The translations under genes were made by a program, and so were the position numbers. The notes beneath the pieces were generated by a model. The model was given only the letters and a program-made list of their open reading frames with translations. It did no database searches and had not been told where the DNA came from. DNA of 64,000 bases from contig CANMVC010000001.1 in the NCBI GenBank assembly GCA_947501325.1, positions 806,001 through 870,000 on the forward strand, given 5' to 3'. Below are positions 43,026-51,963 of the stretch, piece after piece (the first letter of the stretch is position 1; the number at the start of each line of letters is the position of its first letter). The stretch is from an uncultured Sphingomonadaceae bacterium (lineage in GTDB: Bacteria; Pseudomonadota; Alphaproteobacteria; Sphingomonadales; Sphingomonadaceae).

Positions 43026-44129
43026 TTATTCCGCTAATCCTGTGACATGCCGCAGCCATTTGCTGACGGGGGCGACATAAAGTTGATGCGCTGTAGCACC
43101 ATTTTCATAGGCATATGCAGAATAAGCGTCGGGATATAATGTCAGCCCGTGATCGGCCTGTGCAATTTCCAGCCATTGTGCTGCACCGGGCGTTTTCCGG
43201 TTGATCATGTCGACAATCATCCGGTGACCGTGGCGGCTTTCAAATTGCTCATATTCGCCAAACACCACCATAACCGGCACGTCCAGCGATAGCCAAGCAG
43301 CCAGGAAATTCTTATCCGCAGCCTGCCAATGCCAGGCAAACGGTCGGCCGTAATGGTTTTCGGGATCAGTCCCCCGGATTTTCTGCCAGACACCGGCCAG
43401 TTCCGGATGGTCTGATGCTACTTTATCCGGTGCTTTCTGACCGATCAGATAATGTTGCAAAAACGCAATCCGCTGGACCATTTCAGTATGGATATCTTCC
43501 GGCTTCACGGCGCCAGACCGTTCGACATAGAGACGTTCGAAATGGATCATGCGTTCCAGATAGGTAACCGCACCACCACCTTGCACGATCACCCCGGCGA
43601 CATTGTTATTCTGCGCAACCAGGGGCGCCGTGGTAGACCCCAGACTGGATCCTAATATGACGACGCGCTGCGGATCAACCCATGGATGCTGTTTGGCCTG
43701 GACCAGAGCCTCGCGATAGTGCCGCACCTCTGTATCATAATCGAGCTTATCACATCCCGGTCCTTCGCTGTCGCCAGTGCCAGCGCGCTCAATACGAACC
43801 ATAGCCATTCCCGACTGCTGCGCAAGCAACCGCAACTGCGTATCGCGGCCTTCCGGAAAGACAATGCTGTCGCAGGAAACCCATTGGGTCAGAAATATTG
43901 CCGGCAGTCGTCCTCTAGTCCCTTCTGGGCGGGTAACAATGCTGCGTAAGCGCAAACCCTCACTTGTTGTGATTGTTCCATATTCCGTTTCCAAACCTTC
44001 GGTCTGTTCCAGCGGTACATCCGCCGCCACTTCCAGACTTCCGGTTATTCGGGTTTCGGCATGTGAGGCATTCCCATTTGTCCCGGTCATTGCCATCGCG
44101 AGGATCAACCCTGTCAACATTCGGCGCAT
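43026..44129 (-). CDS. Exported alpha/beta hydrolase
   Basis: I choose ATG 44129, preceded by AAAGGGACG; the long open frame to 44549 would run through the LytTR gene. The 367-residue product has a signal peptide (RMLTGLILAMAMTGTNGNASHA). The nucleophile elbow VILGSSLGSTTAPL is near residue 165, and the catalytic acid and His follow near VMVVFGEYEQFESRHGHRM and ADHGLTLY. It is an esterase/peptidase-like periplasmic hydrolase. Encoded downstream of the LytTR regulator on the same strand. Confidence 0.85.
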   Translation of the reverse strand: MRRMLTGLILAMAMTGTNGNASHAETRITGSLEVAADVPLEQTEGLETEYGTITTSEGLRLRSIVTRPEGTRGRLPAIFLTQWVSCDSIVFPEGRDTQLRLLAQQSGMAMVRIERAGTGDSEGPGCDKLDYDTEVRHYREALVQAKQHPWVDPQRVVILGSSLGSTTAPLVAQNNNVAGVIVQGGGAVTYLERMIHFERLYVERSGAVKPEDIHTEMVQRIAFLQHYLIGQKAPDKVASDHPELAGVWQKIRGTDPENHYGRPFAWHWQAADKNFLAAWLSLDVPVMVVFGEYEQFESRHGHRMIVDMINRKTPGAAQWLEIAQADHGLTLYPDAYSAYAYENGATAHQLYVAPVSKWLRHVTGLAE

Positions 44130-44241
44130 AATCGTCCCTTTCATGCTCTTTATCTGGATGAGAGCAGATTGATAGATCAGCCAGATGCGGCCTAGAAAGG
44201 GCGATGTGACGAAGGGACTAAATTTGCGATCGCAATATCGG

Positions 44242-44928
44242 TTACTGCAATGCCGAACGGTAACGGTTACCGGTTTTGAAGGTCTGACCGGTGTTGAGCG
44301 TAACAATATTGCCCGTAAATTCCTTGATATTCTGACGGCGCACGAGAACGGATCGATGGATCCGGACAAAATCATGCGCAGACAAGAGCTTCGCCATCGC
44401 GGATATCGACATCCGGTGCAAAATTGGCGCTCCTGATCCATGCAGTTCAACATAGTTGCCAGCGGCGGTAACCCACCCAATCTGGTCCACAAGGAGAGGA
44501 AGCTCTTGGGTAGAGACCAGTTTCTTGGCCACGGCCCGATCAGACACAAGGCGTTTCAATATCCAGGACAAGGCAAGCATTCCCGCGATAATGGCCGCGC
44601 CGGGAAGCCGTCTCGTTAGCTCGAACATCATATTGCTGCCAGACATAATGCTGTCGAGAAGGGACATTCCAAGGGCAAAAACAAACAATATGCCGAACTG
44701 CGCGGGCCATGAGCCCAGGCGCTTTGCAATTTCAAAACATATCACCCAGGGGACGATATTCAGCCCTGCCCAGACTATCCCGTCGATCAACGGCTCTCCC
44801 CGTCCAGCAAGCGTGGTGTAGATCACGCAATAAAGCGACGAGGCAAGCGTAAGAGCGAGCGCCACCAGCAGCAGCTGAGAGGCGGTTAAGGGGCGAATGA
44901 AAATTCTGTCCAGACTATCGCTTAACAA
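44242..44928 (-). CDS. LytTR-family regulator with membrane domain
   Basis: A 228-residue protein. The N-terminal 120 residues have four membrane helices (LLVALALTLASSLYCVIYTT, FGILFVFALGMSLLDSIM and others). The C-terminal 100 residues are a LytTR DNA-binding domain (VTAAGNYVELHGSGAPILHR, FVRIHRSVLVRRQNIKEF). Membrane-attached LytTR proteins usually sense membrane or quorum signals. The hydrolase gene is downstream and might be its target. Confidence 0.88.
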   Translation of the reverse strand: MLSDSLDRIFIRPLTASQLLLVALALTLASSLYCVIYTTLAGRGEPLIDGIVWAGLNIVPWVICFEIAKRLGSWPAQFGILFVFALGMSLLDSIMSGSNMMFELTRRLPGAAIIAGMLALSWILKRLVSDRAVAKKLVSTQELPLLVDQIGWVTAAGNYVELHGSGAPILHRMSISAMAKLLSAHDFVRIHRSVLVRRQNIKEFTGNIVTLNTGQTFKTGNRYRSALQ

Positions 44929-44984
44929 GGCTATTTCCCGTGGCCAATTTCCGGCAGATTTATATCAGAATGATCAATATTTGC

Positions 44985-45893
44985 CTAGATATCTCCAAAA
45001 GCCTCAAGCGCGGCGCGGGCAATGGGCTCGCCCCATTCCTGCACAAAATGGCCGCCGCCTTCGATCATCATCGGATCGGGGCAGCCGTTGATCAGCTTCT
45101 GCAATTTCAGCATGGCCGGCGGGCCGAGAACGGGGTCGGCATCACCAATGGCCATAAAGCTATCGCCTTTCCATTCGTCTTTCCAGAAGACAGCGGCTTC
45201 CGTACTGACTTCAACGCCGTCCATCTCTGGTGATACGGGGACAAGCGCCGGGAATTTCCGCGCGCCTGCCTGATAGGTCGGGTCCGGGAATGGTGCATCA
45301 TAGGCAGCAATTTCCTGTTCGGTCAGATGCGGGGTGCCACTGGCGATAATCTGTCCGGTTTTGAATTCCGGCGTATTGAGCGCAAATTCCTTCCATGCAT
45401 TGAAGCCATCACCGGGCGTGCGGCCTAAGCCAAGACCGGTGTTCATGACAATCAGCCGCGACAAACGCGCCTTGAACGCTTCATCAACCGGCAAGGTCAG
45501 CCCAATCAGGCCGCCCCAATCCTGTACCACCAGAGTGATATTCTTGAGATCCAGCCGTTCAACCAGTGCCAAGATATAATTGCGATGAAAATCAAACGTA
45601 TAATCATCCAGCTCAGTCGGTTTGTCGGAACGACCAAAGCCAAAGAAATCCGGCGCGACAACCCGTGCGCCACTTTCCAGAAAAACCGGGATCATCCGGC
45701 GATAGAGAAAGGACCAGCTTGGTTCACCATGCAAACACAGAAAGGTGCGGTCCGCATCTTTGTTCCCTGCATCGATCCACGCCGCCCGCAGGCCTTCATA
45801 GCCCGGCAGATCTTCCGCATAGTGAACCGGATAATCGAAATCGGGAATATCGGCAAAACGGTCATCGGGCGTACGGACAGCTTTGATGGTCAT
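44985..45893 (-). CDS. Haloalkane dehalogenase-like alpha/beta hydrolase
   Basis: A 302-residue alpha/beta-hydrolase of the haloalkane dehalogenase (HLD-I) type. The oxyanion motif FLCLHGEPSWSFLYR is near residue 50, the Asp nucleophile is in LVVQDWGGLIGLTL near residue 122 and the catalytic His is in GGGHFVQEWG near residue 280. It cleaves carbon-halogen bonds in short haloalkanes, or acts on an analogous natural substrate. No ring-cleavage or halide-transport genes are adjacent. Confidence 0.88.
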   Translation of the reverse strand: MTIKAVRTPDDRFADIPDFDYPVHYAEDLPGYEGLRAAWIDAGNKDADRTFLCLHGEPSWSFLYRRMIPVFLESGARVVAPDFFGFGRSDKPTELDDYTFDFHRNYILALVERLDLKNITLVVQDWGGLIGLTLPVDEAFKARLSRLIVMNTGLGLGRTPGDGFNAWKEFALNTPEFKTGQIIASGTPHLTEQEIAAYDAPFPDPTYQAGARKFPALVPVSPEMDGVEVSTEAAVFWKDEWKGDSFMAIGDADPVLGPPAMLKLQKLINGCPDPMMIEGGGHFVQEWGEPIARAALEAFGDI

Positions 45894-46192
45894 AACAGGA
45901 ACGTCCTCTCTTCAGGTTTTGATTCGAAACCTGTCAGCAGATGGCAGATCGGTCAAGGCCGCATTATTGCGGCGCGGCATCGCAAAAACACGGATAGGCA
46001 CCACCAGATATGGCAAAAAAGCAACAGTTTTGTGCCGAATTTACATTTGTTTAGATTTGCGACGAACAGCGGGCAACTGTCATCTGCCGTTCAGCTAAAT
46101 TCGAGCATCGGGCGGTTGTTCAAAGAATGAACAGAGTAATATCTGCGGCTTTTTATCGCAGATTAGTTTGAATAGTAAAATTGGAGTTAGTT

Positions 46193-46885
46193 ATGAAATC
46201 CCCCTTAATACTCACTCTCCTCGCGAGCAGCGTCACGCTTCCCGCGGCCGCCCAGGCTCAGGAAAAATCCCCCTTTTCCGGTCCGCGGATCGAAATACTC
46301 GGTGGCTATGACCAGCTTCGCTCCGGCAGCGACGTTGACATTGATACCGATGACGACGGCATTTTCGAGGATAACGACCTAGATCAGTCCGTCGATGGCT
46401 TCGCCTACGGTGCAGCAGTCGGCTATGATTTCGACCTTGGATCCTTTGTTCTGGGCGTCGAAGGCGAATTCATGGATTCGACCGGTAAACAGGAAACCGA
46501 CGAGGACATCGCTGCGCCCTTTGGTTACCGGATCAATGTGAAACGGGACATCTATCTCGGCGCCCGTATCGGTGCCCAGGTGGCTCCCCGCACGTTGCTC
46601 TACGCAAAAGGTGGTTACACCAATACCAGCGTGGAATCCCGGTTCCAGGACCAGATCCAGGACGATGGCTTCGATTTTGAATTTGATGATAGCCAGACGA
46701 TTGATGGCTTCCGCATCGGCGCTGGCATCGAACAGCTTATCGGCCCTGGCTATGTGAAACTGGAATACCGTTATTCCAACTATAGCAGCCTGAAATTCGA
46801 TGATGAGCTGTTCAACGATAACAGCGAAATTGGTATCGATCTTGATCGGCACCAGGTTGTCGCAGGCGTCGGCATTCGCTTTTAA
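46193..46885 (+). CDS. Outer membrane beta-barrel protein, 230 aa
   Basis: The ATG at 46193 follows GGAGTTAGTT and starts a signal peptide (KSPLILTLLASSVTLPAAAQA). The product has an OmpA-like 8-strand barrel pattern: GPRIEILGGYDQL, GFAYGAAVGYDFDLGSF, YLGARIGAQVAPRTLLYAKG and HQVVAGVGIRF ending in Phe. An acidic loop (DIDTDDDGIFEDNDLDQS) may bind Ca2+. The 299 bases upstream hold no other gene; they include a hairpin ATCTGCG...CGCAGAT (46141-46163) in the leader. Confidence 0.85.
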   Translation: MKSPLILTLLASSVTLPAAAQAQEKSPFSGPRIEILGGYDQLRSGSDVDIDTDDDGIFEDNDLDQSVDGFAYGAAVGYDFDLGSFVLGVEGEFMDSTGKQETDEDIAAPFGYRINVKRDIYLGARIGAQVAPRTLLYAKGGYTNTSVESRFQDQIQDDGFDFEFDDSQTIDGFRIGAGIEQLIGPGYVKLEYRYSNYSSLKFDDELFNDNSEIGIDLDRHQVVAGVGIRF

Positions 46886-46903
46886 GCAATAGCGACATAT
46901 AAG

Positions 46904-46942
46904 AAAAGGCGCGCCAACCCCATGGTTAGCGCGCCTTTTTTG
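46904..46942. terminator. Terminator of the beta-barrel gene
   Basis: AAAAGGCGCGCCAACC faces GGTTAGCGCGCCTTTT with one mismatch around a 4-base loop, followed by a T-run. It lies between the converging beta-barrel and M3 peptidase genes and is likely active in both directions. Confidence 0.85.
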
Positions 46943-46956
46943 TTTCTCGAACAGGC

Positions 46957-49209
46957 TTAGTCGTTGCCGGCTGTTTCTCCGCTACCTGCGCTGGCAGTCT
47001 CTCCAGGAACCGGGAAACCGCGCTTCTTGAGGATATACTTCACCTCCGGATCACGGCCGCGGAACTGGCGATAGGCATCCTTGCGGTCGGTTTCATTGCC
47101 GGTCGCCAGAATGATTGAACGGAAGCGTTCCGCCGTATCTTTATTCCAAACATCGCCCGCTTCTTCAAACGCCGCCCAGGTATCCGCATCCATCGTCTCT
47201 GACCAGAGATAGCTGTAATAGCCGGCCGAATAGGCATCGGATGAGAACAGGTGATTAAACTGCGGCAGACGGTGGCGCATGACAATCTCACGCGGCATGC
47301 CAATTTCGGTCAGCGTCTCGCGCTCAAACGCATCCGGATCGGTTACCGGCTCGGCGCGGTTGTGCAGTTTCATGTCAACAATCGCGCTGGAGAGATATTC
47401 CACCGTTGAAAAGCCTTCATTGAAGGTTTTCGACTTTTCAATCTTGTCGACCAGCTCTTGAGGCATTGGCTCGCCGGTTTCGACATGCTTCGCATAATTG
47501 TCGAGAATATGGCGCGTCAGCAGCCAGTTCTCATGCACCTGACTGGGATATTCGACGAAATCGCGCGGTGTGCCGCCAAAGCCCGGATAGGTGATATCAT
47601 AGTTGAAATAATGCAGCGCATGACCAAATTCATGGAACAGCGTGGTCGCATCATCAAGACTGATCAGCGTCGGCTTGCCGTCGCCGCCAGGAACGAAATT
47701 ATTGTTGTTCGAGGCAAAGATGTAACGGTTCTCGCCGCCCAGCTCATATTGGCTGCGATAGGTCGTCATCCAGGCACCGGAGCGTTTTCCCTCCCGCGCA
47801 AAGTTGTCGAGATAGAACACGCCGATGACCTTGTCGCCGCGCTTCACTTCGAATGTGCGAACCTCTGGCTCGAACACTGGCACCGTGCCGGTATTCTCGG
47901 TGAAGGTCATGCCGTAGAGTTTGTTCGCCATTTCGAACATCGCGTCGACCATATTGTCGAGCTTGAAATAGGGCTTGATCTCGGCTTCATCGAGATCATA
48001 TTTCGCCTTGCGGACCTTCTCCGCATAGAAGCGATAGTCCCACGGCTCGATGGTGATTCCTGCGCCTTCGGCATCCGCCACTTCCTGCATGTCAGCGACT
48101 TCTTCCCCAACCCGGGCAACCGCGGCTGGCCAGACCTGCATCATCAGATCCATCGCCGTATCCGGATCTTTCGCCATGGTGTCAGCCATGCGGTAATGGG
48201 CGTGACTTTCAAAGCCAAGCAGTTTGGCCCGGTCCGCCCGCAGTTTCAGGATTTTGGTGATCGTCATATTTGTGTCGTTCGCATCGCCATTATCGCCACG
48301 ATTAATATAGGCCATATAGACCTTTTCGCGAAGGTCGCGGCGGGTTGAATTTTGCAGGAAGGGCTGCATCACCGAACGGGTGTTCTTGAGCGCCCAACCT
48401 TCCTTTTCCTGCGCTTCGGCTGCGGCGCGGATAGAGGCGATGAAGCTGTCGGGCAACCCGGCCAGTTCCGCTTCGTCGGTCAGGTAGATATAGGTTTCTT
48501 CATCCGCCAGCACCTTGTTCGAAAATTCGTTAAAGGCTTTGGACAATTCTGTGTTGAGGCGGATCAGCTCCTGCTTTTCCTCGCCTTCCAGTTCAGCGCC
48601 ATTGCGGACAAGTGATTCATACTGGCGTGTCACCAGCCGCTTTTGTTGGGCATTCAGGCCGGAATTTTCCAGATTGTCATAGACCTCCTTGGTCTTCGTG
48701 AACAAACGTGGATCAAGCTGGATCTCGTTGTAGAAGGCTGAGATTTTTGGCAGCCACTCGCCCTGGATCTTGCGAACCTCTTCGTTGGACAGGTTGCTCG
48801 CATGGACACCCCATAATGCAAATACTTCGTTGGCCTTGGAACCGGCGAGCTCCCATGGCACCATGAAATTATCAAATGTCGCTGGTTCTGGGTTGGACAG
48901 GATAGCATCAGCCTCCTTCTTGCCATCGTCCATCAGCGCCTGGAATGCACCAGGAAAGTCTGAAACCTTGACTTCATCCCATGGCGGCACGCCGTCATAG
49001 GGGCCGGTCCATTCTTGCAGGATGCTATTTTCAGATGCGTCAGACGTTTTCTTCATGCCGCTATTTCCGTTCGCGCTCATCTTATTGAGTTCTGCTGTCG
49101 TCATTTTCTTGCCGTGATGATCGGCCAGTGCCGGACTGCCGCTAAAACCCAGCAAGGCGGCGGTTGATACGCCCAGAAAAAATTTGCGGCTGGAAATTGA
49201 AAATCGCAT
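46957..49209 (-). CDS. Exported M3 metallopeptidase (Dcp-like)
   Basis: The ATG at 49209 with GGAGAGACATAT upstream is chosen; a longer frame to 49335 lacks a site. The 750-residue protein starts with a signal or Tat-like leader (RFSISSRKFFLGVSTAALLG) and has the M3 zinc motif TLFHEFGHALHYFN (HEFGH) near residue 530. This is the dipeptidyl carboxypeptidase/oligopeptidase family. It cuts small peptides in the periplasm. The N-terminal position of FSISSRKFF without twin Arg leaves the export route open. Confidence 0.92.
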   Translation of the reverse strand: MRFSISSRKFFLGVSTAALLGFSGSPALADHHGKKMTTAELNKMSANGNSGMKKTSDASENSILQEWTGPYDGVPPWDEVKVSDFPGAFQALMDDGKKEADAILSNPEPATFDNFMVPWELAGSKANEVFALWGVHASNLSNEEVRKIQGEWLPKISAFYNEIQLDPRLFTKTKEVYDNLENSGLNAQQKRLVTRQYESLVRNGAELEGEEKQELIRLNTELSKAFNEFSNKVLADEETYIYLTDEAELAGLPDSFIASIRAAAEAQEKEGWALKNTRSVMQPFLQNSTRRDLREKVYMAYINRGDNGDANDTNMTITKILKLRADRAKLLGFESHAHYRMADTMAKDPDTAMDLMMQVWPAAVARVGEEVADMQEVADAEGAGITIEPWDYRFYAEKVRKAKYDLDEAEIKPYFKLDNMVDAMFEMANKLYGMTFTENTGTVPVFEPEVRTFEVKRGDKVIGVFYLDNFAREGKRSGAWMTTYRSQYELGGENRYIFASNNNNFVPGGDGKPTLISLDDATTLFHEFGHALHYFNYDITYPGFGGTPRDFVEYPSQVHENWLLTRHILDNYAKHVETGEPMPQELVDKIEKSKTFNEGFSTVEYLSSAIVDMKLHNRAEPVTDPDAFERETLTEIGMPREIVMRHRLPQFNHLFSSDAYSAGYYSYLWSETMDADTWAAFEEAGDVWNKDTAERFRSIILATGNETDRKDAYRQFRGRDPEVKYILKKRGFPVPGETASAGSGETAGND

Positions 49210-49393
49210 ATATGTCTCTCCGAAAAATAAGAAATATGTCCCCTGTTCAGGACACAAAGCTCTACGCTGTCTTGCGCTTGATACCCCGTTACAATAACCG
49301 CGCACCAAAGGCAAAAAGGTTGCGTTTGAAATCATGTTTTAGACGAACGGCGCTTAGCCGTCGATGAACGACGCGGCTAGCAGACATCGGGCC

Positions 49394-50137
49394 CTATTTC
49401 TTCATGAACGCATTTATACGGTCCTGCATGTCCGGACCAACGCCTTCATTTTCCATAACTTCCCATTGCAGGCCAGCGTCCAACGGGTCGGCATCTGTCG
49501 CCTCCAGCAACCGTTTGTTCGCCGCATGAGAAAAAGAGGAATTGACCAGAATCGACCGCGCTAGCGCTTCGGTTGCAGTCTCAAATTCCGATATCGGGAA
49601 CACCTGTTCGGCAAGCCCGATCCGCAGCGCCTCATCCGCCAGCACCGTCTCACAGGTGAACATCAGTTTTTTGGCCGTCGCGATACCCACCCGTCGCGGC
49701 AGCCGCTGACTCATCCCCCAGACCGGGGTCAGCGCCCATTTTGCATGGGTATCGCCAAATTTGGCATTGTCCGCGGCTACGATGAAGTCGGCGGCCAATG
49801 CCACTTCCAGCGCGCCGGTATAGCAATGGCTATGAACGGCCGCGATAACCGGCTGCGGCAATTTTTCCATCATCCGCAGGGTTTCGGAATGCCAGCCGCG
49901 CGAGGGCACATCTTCGCCTTCGGAAATATCATTGAGGTCATGGCCGGCGGAAAAGCATTTCCCGGCACCGCGCAAGATGACGCAACCAATTGTATCGTCA
50001 CGGCGGATGTCGGAGATATGCTGGCGCAATTGCTTGAACAGGCCGACCGTCAAGCTGTTCAGCTTGTCGGGCCGATTCAACGTTAAAATCGCGAGGCCAC
50101 CTTTGTCTTCGCGCAATACCAACTCGGTCACATCCAC
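49394..50137 (-). CDS. Enoyl-CoA hydratase/isomerase family protein
   Basis: A 247-residue crotonase-fold protein. GAGKCFSAGHDLND near residue 58 and the oxyanion GALEVALAADFIVAA near residue 105 are intact. Which of hydratase, isomerase or another reaction it performs is not clear. Possibly fatty acid or amino acid breakdown. Monocistronic, flanked by the M3 peptidase gene and the PEP-CTERM gene with a terminator. Confidence 0.9.
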   Translation of the reverse strand: MDVTELVLREDKGGLAILTLNRPDKLNSLTVGLFKQLRQHISDIRRDDTIGCVILRGAGKCFSAGHDLNDISEGEDVPSRGWHSETLRMMEKLPQPVIAAVHSHCYTGALEVALAADFIVAADNAKFGDTHAKWALTPVWGMSQRLPRRVGIATAKKLMFTCETVLADEALRIGLAEQVFPISEFETATEALARSILVNSSFSHAANKRLLEATDADPLDAGLQWEVMENEGVGPDMQDRINAFMKK

Positions 50138-50199
50138 ACTCCATCATCACCAAATATTCGGTGATCAACTATGCGCGATGGAATGGGAATTGGCCAAAC

Positions 50200-50237
50200 A
50201 AAAAGCCCCGCCAGATTGCTCTGACAGGGCTTTTTTT
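50200..50237 (-). terminator. Terminator of the PEP-CTERM gene
   Basis: AAAAAGCCC and GGGCTTTTT are exact 9-base outer arms, with inner pairing CCAGA/TCTG, placed 20 bases after the stop codon. The minus strand reads GGGCTTTTTG after the stem, a standard intrinsic terminator. Confidence 0.85.
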
Positions 50238-50257
50238 GACGAAATAGATTGGCAAAA

Positions 50258-50905
50258 TCAGGCGTAGCTGACTTTGACGTTCGCTTTACGCTGACGACGC
50301 ATGGCACCGCCGATGGTGCCAAAGCCAAAGATCATGAATGCCCATGTTGCTGGCTCAGGAACTGCGCCAAATTGAACATTATCAAATGCGAAACCGTCAT
50401 CCGAGCCTGCAATCGACCGAAACTCGACGGTATCGAATGCTACATCGGAGACTATTCCAAAAAATCCGTCGACTGGAGACACTTGGTCACCGCCAGCAAA
50501 AAGTAACGTCTTATTGGGGTTTCCGTTATTTATCTGGTTAAAAATAGCAGAAAATGAAGAAATGCTATTATCGAAGTTGAGGAAAATGGAGCCACCATCT
50601 GTAATACGGCCCGACAAACTTGGCGTTCCGTTTACGTCAAAGCTTCCGTTGGTAAATCCAGGTCCGATCAGGTTTTGTGAGGGAGAATTACTATTGCCCG
50701 ACAAAGAAACAGTAAATGGTCCAGCGTCAACAGGGGAAACATTAAACTGCGCCGCTGTTGTAAAGCTATCAAATGTTTCGGTCGTGGTTGCCCCAGCTGC
50801 AGCATCAAAAGACGCTTGATCCGTGAACACAATCACCGCAGCTGAAGCGGATGTTGTCATCAGGCCTGCAGAAAGCAATGCGGCGGTCATATAAAGTTTT
50901 TTCAT
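50258..50905 (-). CDS. PEPxxWA-CTERM sorted protein
   Basis: The ATG at 50905 follows AACAGGG; a longer frame to 51004 has no site. The 215-residue product has a signal peptide (KKLYMTAALLSAGLMTTSASA), a passenger of beta-strand and Gly/Ser/Asn-rich sequence, and a C-terminal sorting signal VPEPATWAFMIFGFGTIGGA followed by basic MRRQRK. PEPxxWA-CTERM signals are typical of sphingomonads and direct proteins to exosortase-type processing. No exosortase gene is in the window. Confidence 0.9.
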   Translation of the reverse strand: MKKLYMTAALLSAGLMTTSASAAVIVFTDQASFDAAAGATTTETFDSFTTAAQFNVSPVDAGPFTVSLSGNSNSPSQNLIGPGFTNGSFDVNGTPSLSGRITDGGSIFLNFDNSISSFSAIFNQINNGNPNKTLLFAGGDQVSPVDGFFGIVSDVAFDTVEFRSIAGSDDGFAFDNVQFGAVPEPATWAFMIFGFGTIGGAMRRQRKANVKVSYA

Positions 50906-51061
50906 TTCAATTGCCCTGTTTTGAAATTTTATAGGAAAAATAGATATTGTGACGGTTTTTGCGAACCCTAACAATCCGTTAACAGATTGCACACGGCTGT
51001 ACAACTTGAGTTCTACGCCTTAAGCGAATGTGCCATTTTAGGACGGCGCTTAATGTCGGCG

Positions 51062-51910
51062 TCAGCCAGGCCGCTCCGCCAACAACGCCCGCACCAGCGG
51101 CTGCAAATTCTCGTCATAGCGCGCCAGCATTACATGCTCTTCGGCCGTCTCGAAATGACTGACCAGTTGTTTGCCATTCCACCAGTGCAGAGCAATGGCG
51201 GGCGGGTCGGCCACGATCATATTGCGACCGTCGGGATTTTCCGGATCAATCGGTTCCAGATCAAATGCCACCTGCGGCGCGGTCGAAGCGCAGACGGACA
51301 GGCTTGTGCCTTCAAAAGTCGTGGAGATATTGCGGTGCAAATGGCCGGTAATCATGCCCTTGATCTGATCATGCCCAGCGATCGTGTCAGCCAGTACGGA
51401 TACCCATGGTTCGCGAGGATCGGTATTCATCCACGCTATGCCGGATTCCACCGGCGGGTGATGCAGGATCAAGAGCGTTGGCTTATCCTGCTTTTCTGCC
51501 AGCCGATCGGCCAGCCACTGCGCGCGAATGTCACAAAATGCTCCGCCATGGCGACCTTCTTCCAATGTATCGAGAAAAAGCAATCGCAAGGGCCCGTCAT
51601 CAATTTCATATTGCACGAAACCATCGGCCGACGGAACATCGGGAAATTGTTTTTGAAACGGGGCCCGCAAGTCATGATTGCCCAGGCACATATGGACGGG
51701 AAATGGCAGGTCGGCAAAAGCTTCTTCCAGCCGCTGATAACTGTCCTGATCCCCGCGATCGACCAGGTCACCGGTGGCGAGCAGCGCATCGGGTCGCGGC
51801 GTCATCTCGCACAGCACCTTCAGCGCCTGATCGAGACGTTTGCGGTTAAATTCGGACGGATTATCCGGGTCAAAGCCCAGATGGATATCCGTTACTTGCG
51901 CCAATAGCAT
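51062..51910 (-). CDS. Metallophosphoesterase, CpdA-like
   Basis: A 282-residue calcineurin-type phosphoesterase. The metal site motifs are visible: QVTDIHLGFD, GDLVDRGDQ, CLGNHDLR, LHHPPVES and GHLHRNI. Such class III enzymes include CpdA (3',5'-cAMP phosphodiesterase). The substrate is not established. It lies 53 bases downstream of the FHA-decaheme gene on the same strand. An upstream protein of that operon has two cyclic-nucleotide domains, so cAMP turnover is a tempting hypothesis. Confidence 0.85.
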   Translation of the reverse strand: MLLAQVTDIHLGFDPDNPSEFNRKRLDQALKVLCEMTPRPDALLATGDLVDRGDQDSYQRLEEAFADLPFPVHMCLGNHDLRAPFQKQFPDVPSADGFVQYEIDDGPLRLLFLDTLEEGRHGGAFCDIRAQWLADRLAEKQDKPTLLILHHPPVESGIAWMNTDPREPWVSVLADTIAGHDQIKGMITGHLHRNISTTFEGTSLSVCASTAPQVAFDLEPIDPENPDGRNMIVADPPAIALHWWNGKQLVSHFETAEEHVMLARYDENLQPLVRALLAERPG

Positions 51911-51963
51911 GGGCGCTTCCTCTCTTTTACATCGCCATGAGCGACTGTCATTATATGTCGCCT

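Noticed and set aside
43026-44549. Long start of the exported hydrolase gene at 44549
   Set aside because: The first 140 residues overlap the LytTR gene and lack a signal peptide. The ATG at 44129 gives a clear signal peptide and ribosome site.
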